From Massilia oculi (GTDB taxonomy: Bacteria; Pseudomonadota; Gammaproteobacteria; Burkholderiales; Burkholderiaceae_D), in the NCBI RefSeq assembly GCF_003143515.1, contig NZ_CP029343.1, forward strand, positions 1,674,001-1,738,000: a stretch of DNA of 64,000 nt, written 5' to 3'. The notes below the pieces were generated by a model. It was not told the origin of the DNA and did no database searches. It saw nothing but the letters and a program-made list of their open reading frames with translations. Shown in pieces: positions 33,921-47,037 of the stretch; the first letter of the stretch is position 1; every line of letters starts with the position of its first letter. A program made the translations under genes and the position numbers.

Positions 33921-35756
33921 TTACGCGCCTTCGCGGCTGGCCTTCTTGCGCTCGTGCTCTTTCAGGAAGCGCTTGCGCAGACGGATCGATTTCGGGGTGA
34001 TCTCGACCAGCTCGTCGTCCTCGATGAACTCGACGGCGTATTCCAGCGACATCTGGATCGGCGGCACCAGGCGCACCGCTTCGTCGGTGCCCGACGAACG
34101 CACGTTGGTCAACTGCTTGCCCTTGATCGGGTTGACGACCAGGTCGTTGTCGCGCGAGTGGATGCCGATGATCATGCCTTCGTACACCGGGGTGTTGTGC
34201 TCGACGAACATGCGGCCGCGGTCCTGCAGTTTCCAGATCGCGTAGGCGACGGCGGCGCCGTCATCCTGCGAGATCAGCACACCGTTGCGACGGCCAGCCA
34301 GGTCGCCCTTGCTATTGTCGACCGCTGCGTACTCGTGGAACACGTGGCTCATCAGGCCGGTGCCGCGGGTCAGGGTCATGAACTCGCCCTGGAAGCCGAT
34401 CAGGCCACGGGCCGGGATCAGGTATTCCAGACGCACACGACCTTTACCGTCGGATTCCATGTTCTGCAGGTCGCCACGGCGGCGGCCCAGTTCTTCCATC
34501 ACGCCGCCCTGGTTGGCTTCTTCGACGTCGACGGTCAGGTTCTCGTATGGCTCCTGGCGCACGCCGTCGACCATCTTGTAAACAACACGTGGACGCGAAA
34601 CCGCGAGCTCAAAACCTTCCCTGCGCATGTTTTCCAGCAGGATGGTCAGGTGCAGCTCGCCGCGGCCCGACACTTCGAACGTGGTGTCGTCGTCGGTCGG
34701 CGCCACGCGCAGCGCCACGTTGGCCTTCAGTTCGCGCTCGAGACGCTCGCGCAGTTGGCGGCTGGTGACGAACTTGCCTTCGCGGCCGGCCAGCGGCGAG
34801 TTGTTGACCATGAAGTTCATGGTCAGGGTTGGCTCGTCGACGGTCAGCATCGGCAGCGCTTCCGGGGTGTCGACCGCGCACACGGTCGAACCGATGCCGA
34901 TTTCTTCGATGCCGTTGATCAGGCAGATATCGCCGGCAACCGCCGAATCGACCAGCACGCGCTCCAGGCCCTTGAAGTTCAGCACCTGGTTGATGCGGCC
35001 CTTGATCGGGGTCGAATCAGGGCCGTTCAGGATCAGCACGTCCTGGCCGGTCTTGACGGTGCCGCGGTTGACGCGGCCGATGCCGATCTTGCCGACGTAG
35101 GACGAGTAGTCCAGCGAGGTGATCTGCATCTGCAGCGGGCCGTCCGGGTTGTCGTCACGCACTGGCACGTATTTCAGGATGGCGTCGAACAGCGGCTTCA
35201 TGTCGCCGCCGCGCACGCTTTCGTCCATGCCGGCGTAGCCGTTCAGGCCCGAGGCGTAGACGATCGGGAAGTCCAGCTGCTCGTCGGTCGCGCCCAGCTT
35301 GTCGAACAGTTCGAAGGTCTGGTTGATGGCCCAGTCGGCGCGCGCGCCCGGACGGTCGATCTTGTTGACGACGACGATCGGCTTCAGACCAAGCGCCAGC
35401 GCCTTGCGGGTCACGAAGCGGGTCTGTGGCATCGGGCCTTCCTGCGCATCGACCAGCAGCAGCACCGAGTCGACCATCGACAGCACGCGTTCCACTTCGC
35501 CGCCGAAGTCGGCGTGGCCCGGGGTGTCGACGATGTTGATGTGCGTGCCTTCGTATTCGACGGCGCAGTTCTTCGACAGAATGGTAATGCCGCGCTCTTT
35601 CTCGAGATCATTCGAGTCCATGACGCGGGTGTCCACGGCCTGGTTTTCACGGAAGGTGCCGGACTGGCGCAGCAGCTGGTCGACGAGCGTGGTCTTGCCG
35701 TGGTCAACGTGGGCAATGATTGCGATATTACGAATCGCGCGTTTGGTGTTTGACAT
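33921..35756 (-). CDS. typA: TypA/BipA, ribosome-associated translational GTPase
   Basis: BipA is an EF-G-like GTPase that helps 50S assembly and stress adaptation. The 611-residue length is typical. The G domain shows G1 AHVDHGKTT (residues 15-23), the RGIT switch, G3 DTPGH, G4 NKID and a G5-like region; then come domains II, III and V and the BipA-specific C-terminal domain with [45 protein letters not shown] (quoted only by its motif VRSSGTDEA). It is monocistronic with its own promoter and terminator. Confidence 0.98.
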   Translation of the reverse strand: MSNTKRAIRNIAIIAHVDHGKTTLVDQLLRQSGTFRENQAVDTRVMDSNDLEKERGITILSKNCAVEYEGTHINIVDTPGHADFGGEVERVLSMVDSVLLLVDAQEGPMPQTRFVTRKALALGLKPIVVVNKIDRPGARADWAINQTFELFDKLGATDEQLDFPIVYASGLNGYAGMDESVRGGDMKPLFDAILKYVPVRDDNPDGPLQMQITSLDYSSYVGKIGIGRVNRGTVKTGQDVLILNGPDSTPIKGRINQVLNFKGLERVLVDSAVAGDICLINGIEEIGIGSTVCAVDTPEALPMLTVDEPTLTMNFMVNNSPLAGREGKFVTSRQLRERLERELKANVALRVAPTDDDTTFEVSGRGELHLTILLENMRREGFELAVSRPRVVYKMVDGVRQEPYENLTVDVEEANQGGVMEELGRRRGDLQNMESDGKGRVRLEYLIPARGLIGFQGEFMTLTRGTGLMSHVFHEYAAVDNSKGDLAGRRNGVLISQDDGAAVAYAIWKLQDRGRMFVEHNTPVYEGMIIGIHSRDNDLVVNPIKGKQLTNVRSSGTDEAVRLVPPIQMSLEYAVEFIEDDELVEITPKSIRLRKRFLKEHERKKASREGA

Positions 35757-35786
35757 GATTTTTGAGAAGTAGCGTGGTGTACGAAA

Positions 35787-35813
35787 TGTACTGGAACTGC
35801 GTGTACTGGAACT
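35787..35813. repeat. Direct repeat in the typA leader
   Basis: TGTACTGGAACT occurs at 35787-35798 and again at 35802-35813, a 15-base period between the putative -10 and the typA start codon. It may be slippage or a regulator site; nothing else supports function. Confidence 0.6.
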
Positions 35814-35847
35814 TCAAGTCCGATACTGCTGATTTCGGAAACCGACT

Positions 35848-35853
35848 AGTATA
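35848..35853 (-). promoter_or_regulatory. Candidate -10 element for typA
   Basis: TATACT on the minus strand lies about 92 bases before the typA ATG. The best -35 at 17-18 bases (TCGGAC or TTCGGA) is weak, so this is a consensus guess. Confidence 0.4.
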
Positions 35854-35995
35854 GCATGGGAAGCCGTCCCGTCCGAATCTCGCCGCCGAAAGGCAGGATT
35901 TTTCAACGGAATTTCAACAGCTTGTCACGGCGGCAGCGTGGTGGAAGATTAGCCGCCGTCCGTGACAGCCGCGTGACATGCTCGCCAGAAAAAGA

Positions 35996-36922
35996 TCAGG
36001 CGGCCGGCGCGGTCGAGATCAGGCGCTCCGGCGCCAGGATCGCGTACTCGCCCAGCTGGCCGGTGCCGAGCAGGCGGCCGTCGTGGTAGATGCGCACCCT
36101 GCCCGGCCGTTCCGGTACGGCGACGTCTTCCTTGCCGAGCGCCAGGCGCTGGCCTTGCAGGAAGCGCCTTGCCAGTTCGGCGTCCAGTTCGATCGACGGG
36201 AAGGTCGACAACAGCGCATCGACCGGCCGCAGCAGCGAGCGCGGATCCGGGTGCGCCAGCATCGCGTCCAGCGTGATCATGCCCGTGACGTCCAGCGCGC
36301 CGACCTCGATCCGGCGCAGCGCGTTCAGGTGCGCCCCACAGCCGAGCGCGGCGCCGATGTCCTCGCCCAGCACACGCACATAAGTGCCCTTGCTGCAGGT
36401 GACGCGGATCTTCAGGAATGGCGCCTGGTAGTCGATCATCGACAGCGCGTGGATGGTGACCGGCCGCGCCTCGCGCTCGAGCGTGATGCCCTCGCGCGCA
36501 TATTCATACAGGGCCTTGCCGTCGCGCTTGAGCGCCGAATACATCGGCGGCACCTGCTGGATCGGACCGCGGAAACGCGCCAGCGCCGCCTCGATCTGCT
36601 CCAGGGTGACGTCGACCGGCAGGGTCTCGATGGCCTCGCCCTCGGTGTCGCCCGTATTCGTCATGATGCCCAGGTGAACCGTGGCCTCATAGGTCTTGTC
36701 GGCCTCGAGCAGGTCTTGCGAGAATTTGGTCGCTTCGCCGAAGCACAGCGGCAGCAGGCCGGTGGCGAACGGGTCGAGCGTGCCGGTGTGGCCGGCTTTC
36801 TTCGCGTTCAGGACACGCTTGGCCTTGATGAGGGCGTCGTTCGACGACAGGCCGACCGGCTTGTCGAGCAACAGCACGCCATCGACCAGATCGCGCGGTT
36901 TTTTCGCGGGACGTCCGTTCAC
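35996..36922 (-). CDS. truB: TruB, tRNA pseudouridine-55 synthase
   Basis: TruB converts U55 in the T-loop of tRNAs to pseudouridine. The 308-residue protein has [18 protein letters not shown] near the N-terminus and the catalytic Asp in [22 protein letters not shown] (Asp 50; shown in part). [17 protein letters not shown] and a C-terminal PUA-like region follow. Its start overlaps rbfA by four bases, the usual rbfA-truB coupling. An imperfect inverted repeat TGTCACGG / CCGTGACA (35930-35964) lies just downstream without a T run. Confidence 0.97.
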   Translation of the reverse strand: MNGRPAKKPRDLVDGVLLLDKPVGLSSNDALIKAKRVLNAKKAGHTGTLDPFATGLLPLCFGEATKFSQDLLEADKTYEATVHLGIMTNTGDTEGEAIETLPVDVTLEQIEAALARFRGPIQQVPPMYSALKRDGKALYEYAREGITLEREARPVTIHALSMIDYQAPFLKIRVTCSKGTYVRVLGEDIGAALGCGAHLNALRRIEVGALDVTGMITLDAMLAHPDPRSLLRPVDALLSTFPSIELDAELARRFLQGQRLALGKEDVAVPERPGRVRIYHDGRLLGTGQLGEYAILAPERLISTAPAA

Positions 36923-37359
36923 TCTTTCTCCGCCGGATCGGCTGGCTGCATGCCGGGATTCGACTCGGGATTCGACTCCGGGTCGTCCTTGGCGCGCGTG
37001 GCGTTGGCCTGGTCGATCAGGGCCGACATCGCCAGGCCGCGCACGGTCGAGGTGTCGTGGAGGAAGTGCAGCGACGGCAGCGTATGGATGTGCAGACGCT
37101 TGCCCAGCATATTACGCAGGTAGCCGGAGGCCTTGTTCAAGCCTTCCAGGGTCTGGCGCACTTCTTCCGCGCTGTCTTTGAGCAGGGTGAAATAGATTTT
37201 GGCGTGGGCGTAGTCAGGCGTCAGCTGGACTTCGCTGATGGTGACCATGCCGACGCGCGGGTCCTTCAGTTCGAAGGCGATGAGTTCCGACAGGTCCTTC
37301 TGGATCTGGTCGGCCACGCGCAAGCCGCGCTGTGGGATGCTTTTACTGTGTTTAGCCAT
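36919..37359 (-). CDS. rbfA: RbfA, ribosome-binding factor A
   Basis: RbfA is a KH-fold protein needed for 16S rRNA 5'-end processing and 30S maturation. The 146-residue protein shows [31 protein letters not shown] and a [12 protein letters not shown] strand, then [34 protein letters not shown], all family blocks (quoted in part). The last 35 residues are an acidic/Asn-Pro tail with a repeated ESNP. It lies downstream of infB but separated by a terminator-like hairpin. Confidence 0.97.
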   Translation of the reverse strand: MAKHSKSIPQRGLRVADQIQKDLSELIAFELKDPRVGMVTISEVQLTPDYAHAKIYFTLLKDSAEEVRQTLEGLNKASGYLRNMLGKRLHIHTLPSLHFLHDTSTVRGLAMSALIDQANATRAKDDPESNPESNPGMQPADPAEKE

Positions 37360-37417
37360 AATGTCTTGCTTGTTCTTTTGTGAACTTCTGTTCCGGGTTC
37401 GGGTCGGGGCCTGATGG

Positions 37418-37465
37418 AAAAAAGGGCCAGGCCCTCCGCGGCATTGCCGCGAAGCGTCCTGGCCC
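37418..37465 (-). terminator. Terminator-like hairpin between infB and rbfA
   Basis: GGGCCAGG and CCTGGCCC pair around an inner CGCGG/CCGCG stem, and on the minus strand the structure is followed by six T. It lies 22 bases after the infB stop and about 60 bases before rbfA. As no clear promoter lies between it and rbfA, it may act as a partial terminator lowering rbfA-truB expression. Confidence 0.8.
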
Positions 37466-37487
37466 CATGGTACGCCAACGGCGTGGC

Positions 37488-40316
37488 TTACAGCGACCGC
37501 GCCACTTCGGTGACTTCGAACACCTCCAGGACGTCGCCGACCTGGATTTCATTGTTGCCCTTCAGCGACAGACCGCACTCGAGACCGGCGCGCACTTCCT
37601 TCGCGTCGTCCTTGAAGCGTTTCAGCGAATCGATCTCGCCGGTCCAGATCACGATGTTGTTGCGCAGCAGGCGGACCGAGGAGGTACGCTTGACCACGCC
37701 ATCGGTGACCAGGCAGCCCGCGATCGCGCCGACCTTCGACACCAGGATGACCTGGCGAATCTCGACCTGGCCGGTGACGGTCTCGCGCTTCTCCGGCGCC
37801 AGCATGCCCGACAGTGCGGTCTTGATCTCGTCGATCGCATCGTAAATGATGCTGTAGTAACGGATGTCGACGCCGTTCGCCTCGGCCAGCTTGCGCGCCT
37901 GGGCGTCCGCACGGGCGTTGAAGCCGATGATGACTGCCTTCGACGCGGTCGCCAGGTTGACGTCCGACTCGGTGATGCCGCCGACCGCCGCATGGACGAC
38001 CTGCACGCGCACTTCCGAAGTCGACAGCTTCTGCAGCGAGCCGACCAGCGCTTCCTGCGAACCCTGCACGTCGGTCTTGACGATCAGCGGCAGGTTTTTC
38101 ACCTCGCCCTCGGCCATCTGCTCGAACATGTTTTCCAGCTTCGCGGCTTGCTGCTTGGCCAGCTTCACGTCACGGAACTTGCCTTGACGGAACAGGGCGA
38201 TTTCACGCGCCTTGCGCTCGTCAGCCATGACCATCACTTCTTCACCGGCGCTCGGCACTTCGGTCAGGCCCTGGATCTCCACGGGAATCGACGGACCAGC
38301 CGAGGCGATCGTCTTGCCGTTCTCGTCCAGCATGGCGCGGACGCGGCCGAACGAGGAACCCGCCAGCACGACGTCGCCGCGCTTCAGGGTACCCGACTGC
38401 ACCAGGATCGTCGCGACCGGGCCACGGCCCTTGTCCAGACGGGCTTCGACCACCAGGCCACGGGCCAGCGATTCGGTCGGCGCCTTCAGTTCCAGCACTT
38501 CGGCCTGCAGCAGCACCTGCTCCAGCAGATCGTCGATACCGGTGCCGACCTTGGCCGACACTGGCACGAATGGCGAATCGCCACCGTATTCTTCCGGCAC
38601 CACGCCTTCGGCAACCAGCTCCTGCGTCACGCGGTCGGCGTTGGCGCCCTGCTTGTCGATCTTGTTGATCGCAACGACCAGCGGCACGCCGGCGGCTTTT
38701 GCGTGAGCAATTGCCTCTTTGGTTTGCGGCATCACGCCGTCGTCCGCAGCCACCACCAGGATGACGATGTCGGTCGCCTTGGCGCCACGGGCACGCATCG
38801 CGGTGAACGCTTCGTGACCCGGGGTATCCAGGAAGGTGATCATGCCGCGCGGGGTGTCCACGTGGTAAGCACCGATATGCTGGGTAATGCCGCCGGCTTC
38901 GCCCGAAGCGACTTTGGCACGACGGATGTAGTCCAGCAGCGAGGTTTTACCATGGTCGACGTGACCCATGACGGTAACCACCGGTGCGCGCGAGCTCGAT
39001 TCGAACTCGGTGTGCTCGCCCTGGTCGGCCAGGATCGCTTCCGGATCGTCCTCGGCGGCAGCGAAGGCCTTGTGGCCCATCTCTTCCACCAGGATCATCG
39101 CGGTCTCCTGGTCCAGCACCTGGTTGATCGTGCACATCTGGCCCAGCTTCATCAGTTGCTTGATGACCTCGGACGCCTTGACCGACATCTTGTGCGCCAG
39201 TTCGGCCACGGTGATGGTTTCCGGCACGTGCACTTCGCGCACGATCGCCTCGGTCGGCGCCTGGAAGTTCGATTCACGATCGTCGCCATGACCGCGGCGG
39301 CCGCCACGGCCACCGCTGCGCCAGCCGTCACGGCCGCCTGCGGGTGCGCCACGGGTCTTGAGACCCTGGCCGCCACGCTTCTTGGCGTCGTCCGACCAGG
39401 TCGACGACACATTGGCCGACTTGATCGACTTCTTGTCGCCCGGCTTCTTGGCGTCGTCCTTCTTGACTTCGCCCGGCTTCTTGTCCGCAGGCTTGTGCAG
39501 CGTACCGGCGGCAGCGGCCGGCGCCGCTGGCTTCGGCGCCGGTTCCGGCGCCTTGATCACGCGGCGTGGCTGGCTCATCATGAGCTTGATCTGCGCCACT
39601 TCGTCGGCCACGGCCTTGCGTGCGCGCTCGGTGGCGGCAGCGCGTTCGGCGGCTTCCCTGGCGGCGGCTTCCTTGGCGGCCTTGGCGTCGTCGGCGGCCT
39701 TCTTGGCGGCCTCGTCGGCGCCGGCGGCATCCTTGCCGGCAGCGGCAGCTTCCTTGGCGGCAGCGGCGGCGGCGGCCTTCTCGGCGGCGTCGCGCTTGGC
39801 CTGTTCTTCGGCTTCGCGCTTGGCCTGCTCTTCAGCCGCCTTGGCTTGCGCCTTTTCTTCGGCTTCCAGCTTGGCCAGGCGTTCCTGCTTCTCGCGCAGG
39901 TCGGCCTCCTGACGGGCGATCAGCTCGGACTGGCGGCGCGATTCTTCCTCGCGGCGCGCCTGTTCGGCGGCGTCGATCACCGGCTCTTCCGGCGCCTTGG
40001 TCGTGACCAGGTCGTCGCGCTGCACGAAGGTGCGCTTCTTGCGGACTTCGACCTGGATGGTGCGCGATTTGCCCGACGAATCAGCTTGCTTGATTTCGCT
40101 GGTTTCCTTGCGCGTCACCGTGATCTTCTTCTTCTCGCCGGTATCGGCGGCGCCGTGGGTACGGCGCAGATGGTTCAGCAGCTTGTCCTTATCATCTTTC
40201 GACAAGGGATCTGACGTCGAGCTTTTCTCGACGCCGGCCGAACGCAGCTGGGTCAGCAGCAGGTCTGCAGGCATCTTCAGCTCGGTGGCAAATTGGGCTA
40301 CGTTGTTACTCGCCAT
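37488..40316 (-). CDS. infB: InfB, translation initiation factor IF-2
   Basis: IF-2 brings initiator tRNA to the 30S subunit and promotes subunit joining. The 942-residue protein starts with an IF2 N-terminal helix domain ([23 protein letters not shown]), a long Ala/Lys/Glu-rich charged region (about 85-320), a Gly/Arg patch, then the G domain with GHVDHGKTS near residue 449, DTPGHEAF and NKIDK. The C-terminal initiator-tRNA domain ends [17 protein letters not shown]. It is the last gene of rimP-nusA-infB. Confidence 0.98.
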   Translation of the reverse strand: MASNNVAQFATELKMPADLLLTQLRSAGVEKSSTSDPLSKDDKDKLLNHLRRTHGAADTGEKKKITVTRKETSEIKQADSSGKSRTIQVEVRKKRTFVQRDDLVTTKAPEEPVIDAAEQARREEESRRQSELIARQEADLREKQERLAKLEAEEKAQAKAAEEQAKREAEEQAKRDAAEKAAAAAAAKEAAAAGKDAAGADEAAKKAADDAKAAKEAAAREAAERAAATERARKAVADEVAQIKLMMSQPRRVIKAPEPAPKPAAPAAAAGTLHKPADKKPGEVKKDDAKKPGDKKSIKSANVSSTWSDDAKKRGGQGLKTRGAPAGGRDGWRSGGRGGRRGHGDDRESNFQAPTEAIVREVHVPETITVAELAHKMSVKASEVIKQLMKLGQMCTINQVLDQETAMILVEEMGHKAFAAAEDDPEAILADQGEHTEFESSSRAPVVTVMGHVDHGKTSLLDYIRRAKVASGEAGGITQHIGAYHVDTPRGMITFLDTPGHEAFTAMRARGAKATDIVILVVAADDGVMPQTKEAIAHAKAAGVPLVVAINKIDKQGANADRVTQELVAEGVVPEEYGGDSPFVPVSAKVGTGIDDLLEQVLLQAEVLELKAPTESLARGLVVEARLDKGRGPVATILVQSGTLKRGDVVLAGSSFGRVRAMLDENGKTIASAGPSIPVEIQGLTEVPSAGEEVMVMADERKAREIALFRQGKFRDVKLAKQQAAKLENMFEQMAEGEVKNLPLIVKTDVQGSQEALVGSLQKLSTSEVRVQVVHAAVGGITESDVNLATASKAVIIGFNARADAQARKLAEANGVDIRYYSIIYDAIDEIKTALSGMLAPEKRETVTGQVEIRQVILVSKVGAIAGCLVTDGVVKRTSSVRLLRNNIVIWTGEIDSLKRFKDDAKEVRAGLECGLSLKGNNEIQVGDVLEVFEVTEVARSL

Positions 40317-40360
40317 TCAGTCCTCTTTTCTACGTGTCGCGACAGATGATAAAGAAATGC

Positions 40361-42411
<2,051 letters not shown>

Positions 42412-42443
42412 GGCACTTCTCCAGGGCTTTAAAACGATTTACC

Positions 42444-42468
42444 AAAAAAAAAATGGGCATCTGCCCAT
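42444..42468 (-). terminator. Terminator-like hairpin in the rimP leader (possible attenuator)
   Basis: ATGGGC and GCCCAT form a 6-bp stem with a 4-base loop; on the minus strand it is followed by ten T. It could end rluB read-through, but it lies downstream of the rimP promoter, so transcripts of rimP-nusA-infB must also cross it. CATCTG about 30 bases upstream could pair with CAGATG inside the hairpin and thereby oppose it. Confidence 0.65.
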
Positions 42469-42572
42469 CTTTTTGTACCTACAACCCAACCAGATGAAAG
42501 CACTTGCACCAGTTTCACGCGCATTACCGCTCGCGGATACAACGTTCGGGAAGGACTTCGATTAGGCTGCAA

Positions 42573-42601
42573 ATTATACTGCTTTTCCGCTTCTCTCGCA
42601 A
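42573..42601 (-). promoter_or_regulatory. Sigma-70 promoter of the rimP-nusA-infB operon
   Basis: TTGCGA (42596-42601) and a perfect TATAAT (42573-42578) are separated by exactly 17 bases on the minus strand. Predicted start is near 42566, giving a leader of about 155 bases. Confidence 0.75.
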
Positions 42602-42727
42602 TCTCCATACCACAAATGAGATTTTAAACAACAGTTGGCAGGTTGCTATGGGCTAAGAGATATTTTACGCCTTTCCGCGGGCGGACGTCCGGCCTGCGCG
42701 CTTGCCCAGACCGGTCGAAAATCATGC

Positions 42728-44687
42728 TCAGCCGCGACGACCGCGGCGTGGCAGGCCGTGTTCCGAGCCGCGCGGCCCCTGCCCGCCGCGACGCCCGCCA
42801 CCACCGGTGCCGGCGAAGCCGAAGGTGGTCTGCAGCGGATCCGGCTGGCGCGGACGGCTGCTGTTGCCAGCGCCTTTGCCGCCGCCCGCACTGGCGCCAC
42901 GGCCCTTGCCGCCGCCCTGGCCACCGAAGCCGCCCTGGCGACCGCCGACCGGCTTGCCGCTCGGCACTGGACCGTTGAGGATGCCCTGGCCACGGGTGCT
43001 GCCAACCCGCGCCACCGGCGGACCGAAGGGATCGACATTGCGGTTGGCGTCGGCGCGGTCGATGCGATTGCCGTCGCTGCGATCGTTGTTGCGCTCGGCG
43101 CCACGGTTACCGTCGGCACGCATGCCCTCGGGACGCGGGCCCTTGCCCTTGTGGCCGCCCTTAACGTGCTTTTCGGGGGCAGCGCCCTTCTTCTCGACGC
43201 CGAAGGCCGTCATCAGGGCGCGCACGTCGTTTTCTTCCAGCTCCTCCCAGCGGCCGCGCTTGAGGCCGGTCGGCAGGGTCATGGCGCCGTAGCGGGTACG
43301 GATCAGGCGCGAAACGGTCAGGCCGACCGCCTCGAACATGCGGCGCACCTCGCGGTTGCGGCCCTCGCCGATCACCACGCGGTACCAGCGGTTGATGCCT
43401 TCGCCGCCGCCGTTCTGGATCTTCGAGAACGCGGCCTTGCCGTCGTCCAGCTCCACGCCGGACAGCAGCTTCTGGCGCATGCCTTCTTCGAGCTCACCCA
43501 GGGTGCGCACCGCGTATTCGCGGTCGATGTTGTAACGCGGGTGCATCAGCCGGTTGGCCAGGTCACCCGAGGTCGTAAACAGCAGCAGGCCTTCGGTATT
43601 GAAGTCGAGACGGCCCACAGCCAGCCACTTGCCGGCCTTCATCGTCGGCAGGCGGTCGAACACCGATGGACGGCCTTCCGGATCGTCATGGCTGACGATC
43701 TCGCCGGCCGGCTTGTGATAGACCAGCACGCGCGGCGGCTTGCTGCTCACGCGGCGCTGGATCAGCTTGCCATTGATGCGGACCGCGTCGGTCGGCAGGA
43801 TGCGCTGGCCGATATGGGCCGGCTCGCCATTGACCGAGACGCGGCCGGCGACGATCAGCTCTTCCATGTCGCGGCGCGAACCCAGGCCGGCCTCGGCCAG
43901 CACCTTGTGCAGCTTCGGCGCATCGTCGTCGGCGGTCAGGTCGCGGCGCACCGGTTTCGCCGACGCGTTGCCGCGCGCGCCGTCGTTGGCGTCGAAGTCG
44001 CTCGACGTCACGAAGGAGAACACATTGTCGGCTTCGTTGCCCGGCTGCTGCTTGCCGCCCCTGCCCTGCGGCTGCTGCTTGCCGCCGCGGCCGATCTGCT
44101 TGGCCGGACGTCCGCCTTCGGTCGGACGCCCGCCTTCGGTCGGACGGCCGCTCTGCTGGCCGCGCTTGCCCTGCTTGTGCTGGCCGCGGCCGCGCGCTTC
44201 TTGCTTGCCCTCTTGCTTGCCCTCTTGCTTGCCCTCCTGGGCGCCTTCCGGCGCGACCTCGGGCGCCGGAGCGGCTTGCTCGGCGACAGCCGGCGCGGCG
44301 GCCTGCTGCAAGGCTTCGCGTTCGGCGCGCTTTTCGCGCATCTGGCGCGGGCCGCGCGGCTTGCGCGCCTCCTGGGCTGGAGCGGCTTCGACCGCGGCCG
44401 GCGCCTCGGCGGCCGGCGCTGCGGCCGACTCTTCTTTCGCGGCCTTGGTGGCGCGCGGCTTGCGGGCCTTGGGCGCAGGCGCGTCAAGGGCTGGCGCAGG
44501 CGCGGCCGGCTCGGCGGCCACCGGCTCGGCGGCGACGGCCGCCTTGCGGGTGCGCTTCGGCTTGGCCGGCGCGTCGGCCACGACGGCCTCGACCGGCGCG
44601 GTGTCGGCAACGGCAGCCGCCTTGCGCGTACGCTTCGGCTTGGCTGCTGCTGGCTCGCCTGCGTCCACAGGCTTGGTCTCGTTTTGT

Positions 44688-44701
<14 letters not shown>
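42728..44701 (-). CDS. rluB: RluB-type 23S rRNA pseudouridine synthase with long low-complexity tails
   Basis: RluB modifies U2605 of 23S rRNA. The ATG at 44701 gives 657 residues. The core (about 275-510) has an S4 domain ([26 protein letters not shown]) and the synthase domain with catalytic Asp in [13 protein letters not shown], followed by [15 protein letters not shown]. Usual RluB is about 290 residues; here a 270-residue N-terminus has [11 protein letters not shown] and GKQE repeats and a 150-residue C-terminus is Gly/Arg-rich. Its start overlaps scpB by 14 bases, the typical scpB-rluB pair. RluE/RluF-type specificity is possible, but scpB linkage favours RluB. Confidence 0.93.
44107..44142. 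repeat. 18-bp tandem repeat in rluB
   Basis: Two adjacent 18-base units (one mismatch) encode the repeated R-P-T-E-G-G in the N-terminal tail of RluB. Confidence 0.85.
44211..44246. repeat. 12-bp tandem repeat in rluB
   Basis: Three perfect copies of TTGCTTGCCCTC encode three G-K-Q-E units (minus strand). Unit length is a multiple of three, so copy-number change would alter tail length without breaking the frame. Confidence 0.9.
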
Positions 44702-45428
<727 letters not shown>

Positions 45429-45833
45429 ATCGCGATGTCGTCAATCAAACAATTCGGCCAATCGGGGTCGGGACAGCACCGATGCGAGCGGCGCGCATGC
45501 CTGCGTGCCATGCGCCGGGCCTGCCTGCGCTCTGCTGCCTGAAACCGGAATCCGTGGGCCCGGCGCGCTCAGTGCCGGAGCTATTACATGGCGGGCAAGG
45601 AACCCGCCAGGGGCAACCCGCCTGCGCGACGGGCCGCTGGTTGATCTTCATTGCGAAACGTGGAACTCGGCGGAACTCTATCTCTTAGGCACGCCCGCGA
45701 TCGGGGCGTCGCCGGGGAGCGGCCTGTGCGGCACGCGAGTGGACGACGTCGTTTCTTCCAACTGGCGGCCATTGTAACCGATAAAACCCCGCAGCGGACA
45801 AGGGGGCGGCACTGCGATGCGCGCCAATTTGCG
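45429..45833. other. Gene-poor interval upstream of scpB
   Basis: This 405-base stretch between scpB and glk (both leftward) contains no ORF with recognisable or convincing coding character. It holds a hairpin TGGCGGG / CCCGCCA (45589-45609) without a T run. The glk transcript must end and the scpB promoter should lie here, but I see no clear consensus for either. Confidence 0.5.
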
Positions 45834-46847
45834 TCAGTCGGACAGTTTTTCCGACAAAATCGCCGACACGCCAAGGAATGCGGGGTAGTCGGCAGTGATC
45901 ACATAGGTCGGCACGTCGGCCAGGTAGCCGGCGAAACGCCCCTTCTGCTCGAAGCGGCGGCGGAACGAGGAGCGGTCGAAGCGCTCGCCGAGGCGCGGCA
46001 CGATGCCGCCGCCGATGTACACGCCGCCCTGGGCGCCGAGGGTGACGGCCAGGTTGCCGGCCACGGTGCCGAGCATGCCGCAGAAGGCTTCCAGGACGTC
46101 GTCGCACAGCGCGCATTCGCCGGCGAGCGCGCGGCGCGAGATCTCGGCCGCGCCGAGGCGCTCGCCGGGGCGGCCGGCGCGGTCGGCCAGCGCACGGTAG
46201 ATGAGCTCGACGCCGGCGCCGGACAGGAAGCGCTCGAACGAGACGTGTTCGAATTCACGCCAGGCATACTGCAGGATCGCGATTTCCTGCTCATTGACGG
46301 GGGCGAAGCTGACGTGGCCGCCCTCGCTGCGCAGCGCGGTCCAGCTGTCGCCGCAAGGCACCAGGCCGGACACGCCGAGGCCGGTGCCGGCGCCCAGCAG
46401 GCCCAACGCCGCATCCGGCTGCGGCGCGCCACCGCCCACCTGGCGTTTTTGCTCGCCCAGGTGCGGCAGAGAACGCGCCAATGCCGAGAAATCGTTGACC
46501 ACCAGCAGGATCTCGAAACCGCATTCCTGCCGCAAGGCTTCAGTGGAAAATTCCCAGTGATGATTGGTCATGCGCACATAGTCACCGTTCACCGGGTTGG
46601 CGATGGCGATCGCGGCGTGGCGGATCGGCGCCGCGCAGAAGGCCTTGACCGCAGGGCTGCCCAGGTAGGCGCGCATGGCCTCGCCGAGGGTGGCATGGTC
46701 GGCGCAAGGCAGCACCTCGACCGCCTCGAGCCGGCCCGGCCCCAGCTCCAGCACGAAACGGCAGTTGGTGCCGCCGATGTCGGCAAGCAGGCGGGCGCCG
46801 CCGCGGTGGAGGTGGTCGGTGGACGGGCTGAACGGGGAGGCAGTCAT
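45834..46847 (-). CDS. glk: Glucokinase
   Basis: Glucokinase phosphorylates glucose with ATP to glucose-6-phosphate. The ATG at 46847 gives 337 residues; an ATG 12 bases further upstream is possible, and a longer frame to 46934 is unlikely. The phosphate motif [11 protein letters not shown] (Asp 23 to Thr 27) and the catalytic VVNDFSALA are present, then [27 protein letters not shown] and the [13 protein letters not shown] adenosine motif. This is the proteobacterial Glk type rather than the ROK type. A HexR-like palindrome lies 130 bases upstream. Confidence 0.96.
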   Translation of the reverse strand: MTASPFSPSTDHLHRGGARLLADIGGTNCRFVLELGPGRLEAVEVLPCADHATLGEAMRAYLGSPAVKAFCAAPIRHAAIAIANPVNGDYVRMTNHHWEFSTEALRQECGFEILLVVNDFSALARSLPHLGEQKRQVGGGAPQPDAALGLLGAGTGLGVSGLVPCGDSWTALRSEGGHVSFAPVNEQEIAILQYAWREFEHVSFERFLSGAGVELIYRALADRAGRPGERLGAAEISRRALAGECALCDDVLEAFCGMLGTVAGNLAVTLGAQGGVYIGGGIVPRLGERFDRSSFRRRFEQKGRFAGYLADVPTYVITADYPAFLGVSAILSEKLSD

Positions 46848-46976
46848 GGTGGTACACATAGAAGAGACGCCCAAGCTTACTAAATTCTTTGCCCTGACGA
46901 CAAGTGTTTTCTGTAGTTTAGGTACACACCCCACAACAAAACGGATGCATGCATCTCATCACCCATCCATGCAGGC

Positions 46977-46989
46977 GTAGTAGAACTAC
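46977..46989. promoter_or_regulatory. Palindrome resembling a HexR operator upstream of glk
   Basis: GTAGTAGAACTAC is a perfect 5-bp inverted repeat around AGA, about 130 bases upstream of glk. It resembles the HexR consensus TGTARTWWWAYTACA described for proteobacterial sugar catabolism genes (outer bases and one W differ). HexR itself is not in the window. Confidence 0.4.
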
Positions 46990-47037
46990 TTTTAACGAGG
47001 TAGAGAGAATCGTGCCGCCGGCCGGCCGGCATGCCGC

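Larger units (their letters stand above)
42412..42727. other. Leader and promoter region of rimP-nusA-infB
   Basis: This 316-base AT-rich interval lies between rluB and rimP. It contains a strong promoter (42573-42601), a leader of about 155 bases, and a terminator-like hairpin with a T10 run (42444-42468). No tRNA gene (such as metY in enterics) was seen here. Confidence 0.7.

Noticed and set aside
37380..40214. A 944-codon plus-strand frame antisense to infB
   Set aside because: It is the complement frame of the Ala/Lys-rich IF-2 gene and encodes low-complexity sequence only.
45584..45874. 96-codon minus-strand ORF between scpB and glk
   Set aside because: It overlaps the 3' end of glk, is Arg/Pro/Cys-rich, and has no ribosome-binding site or recognisable motif.
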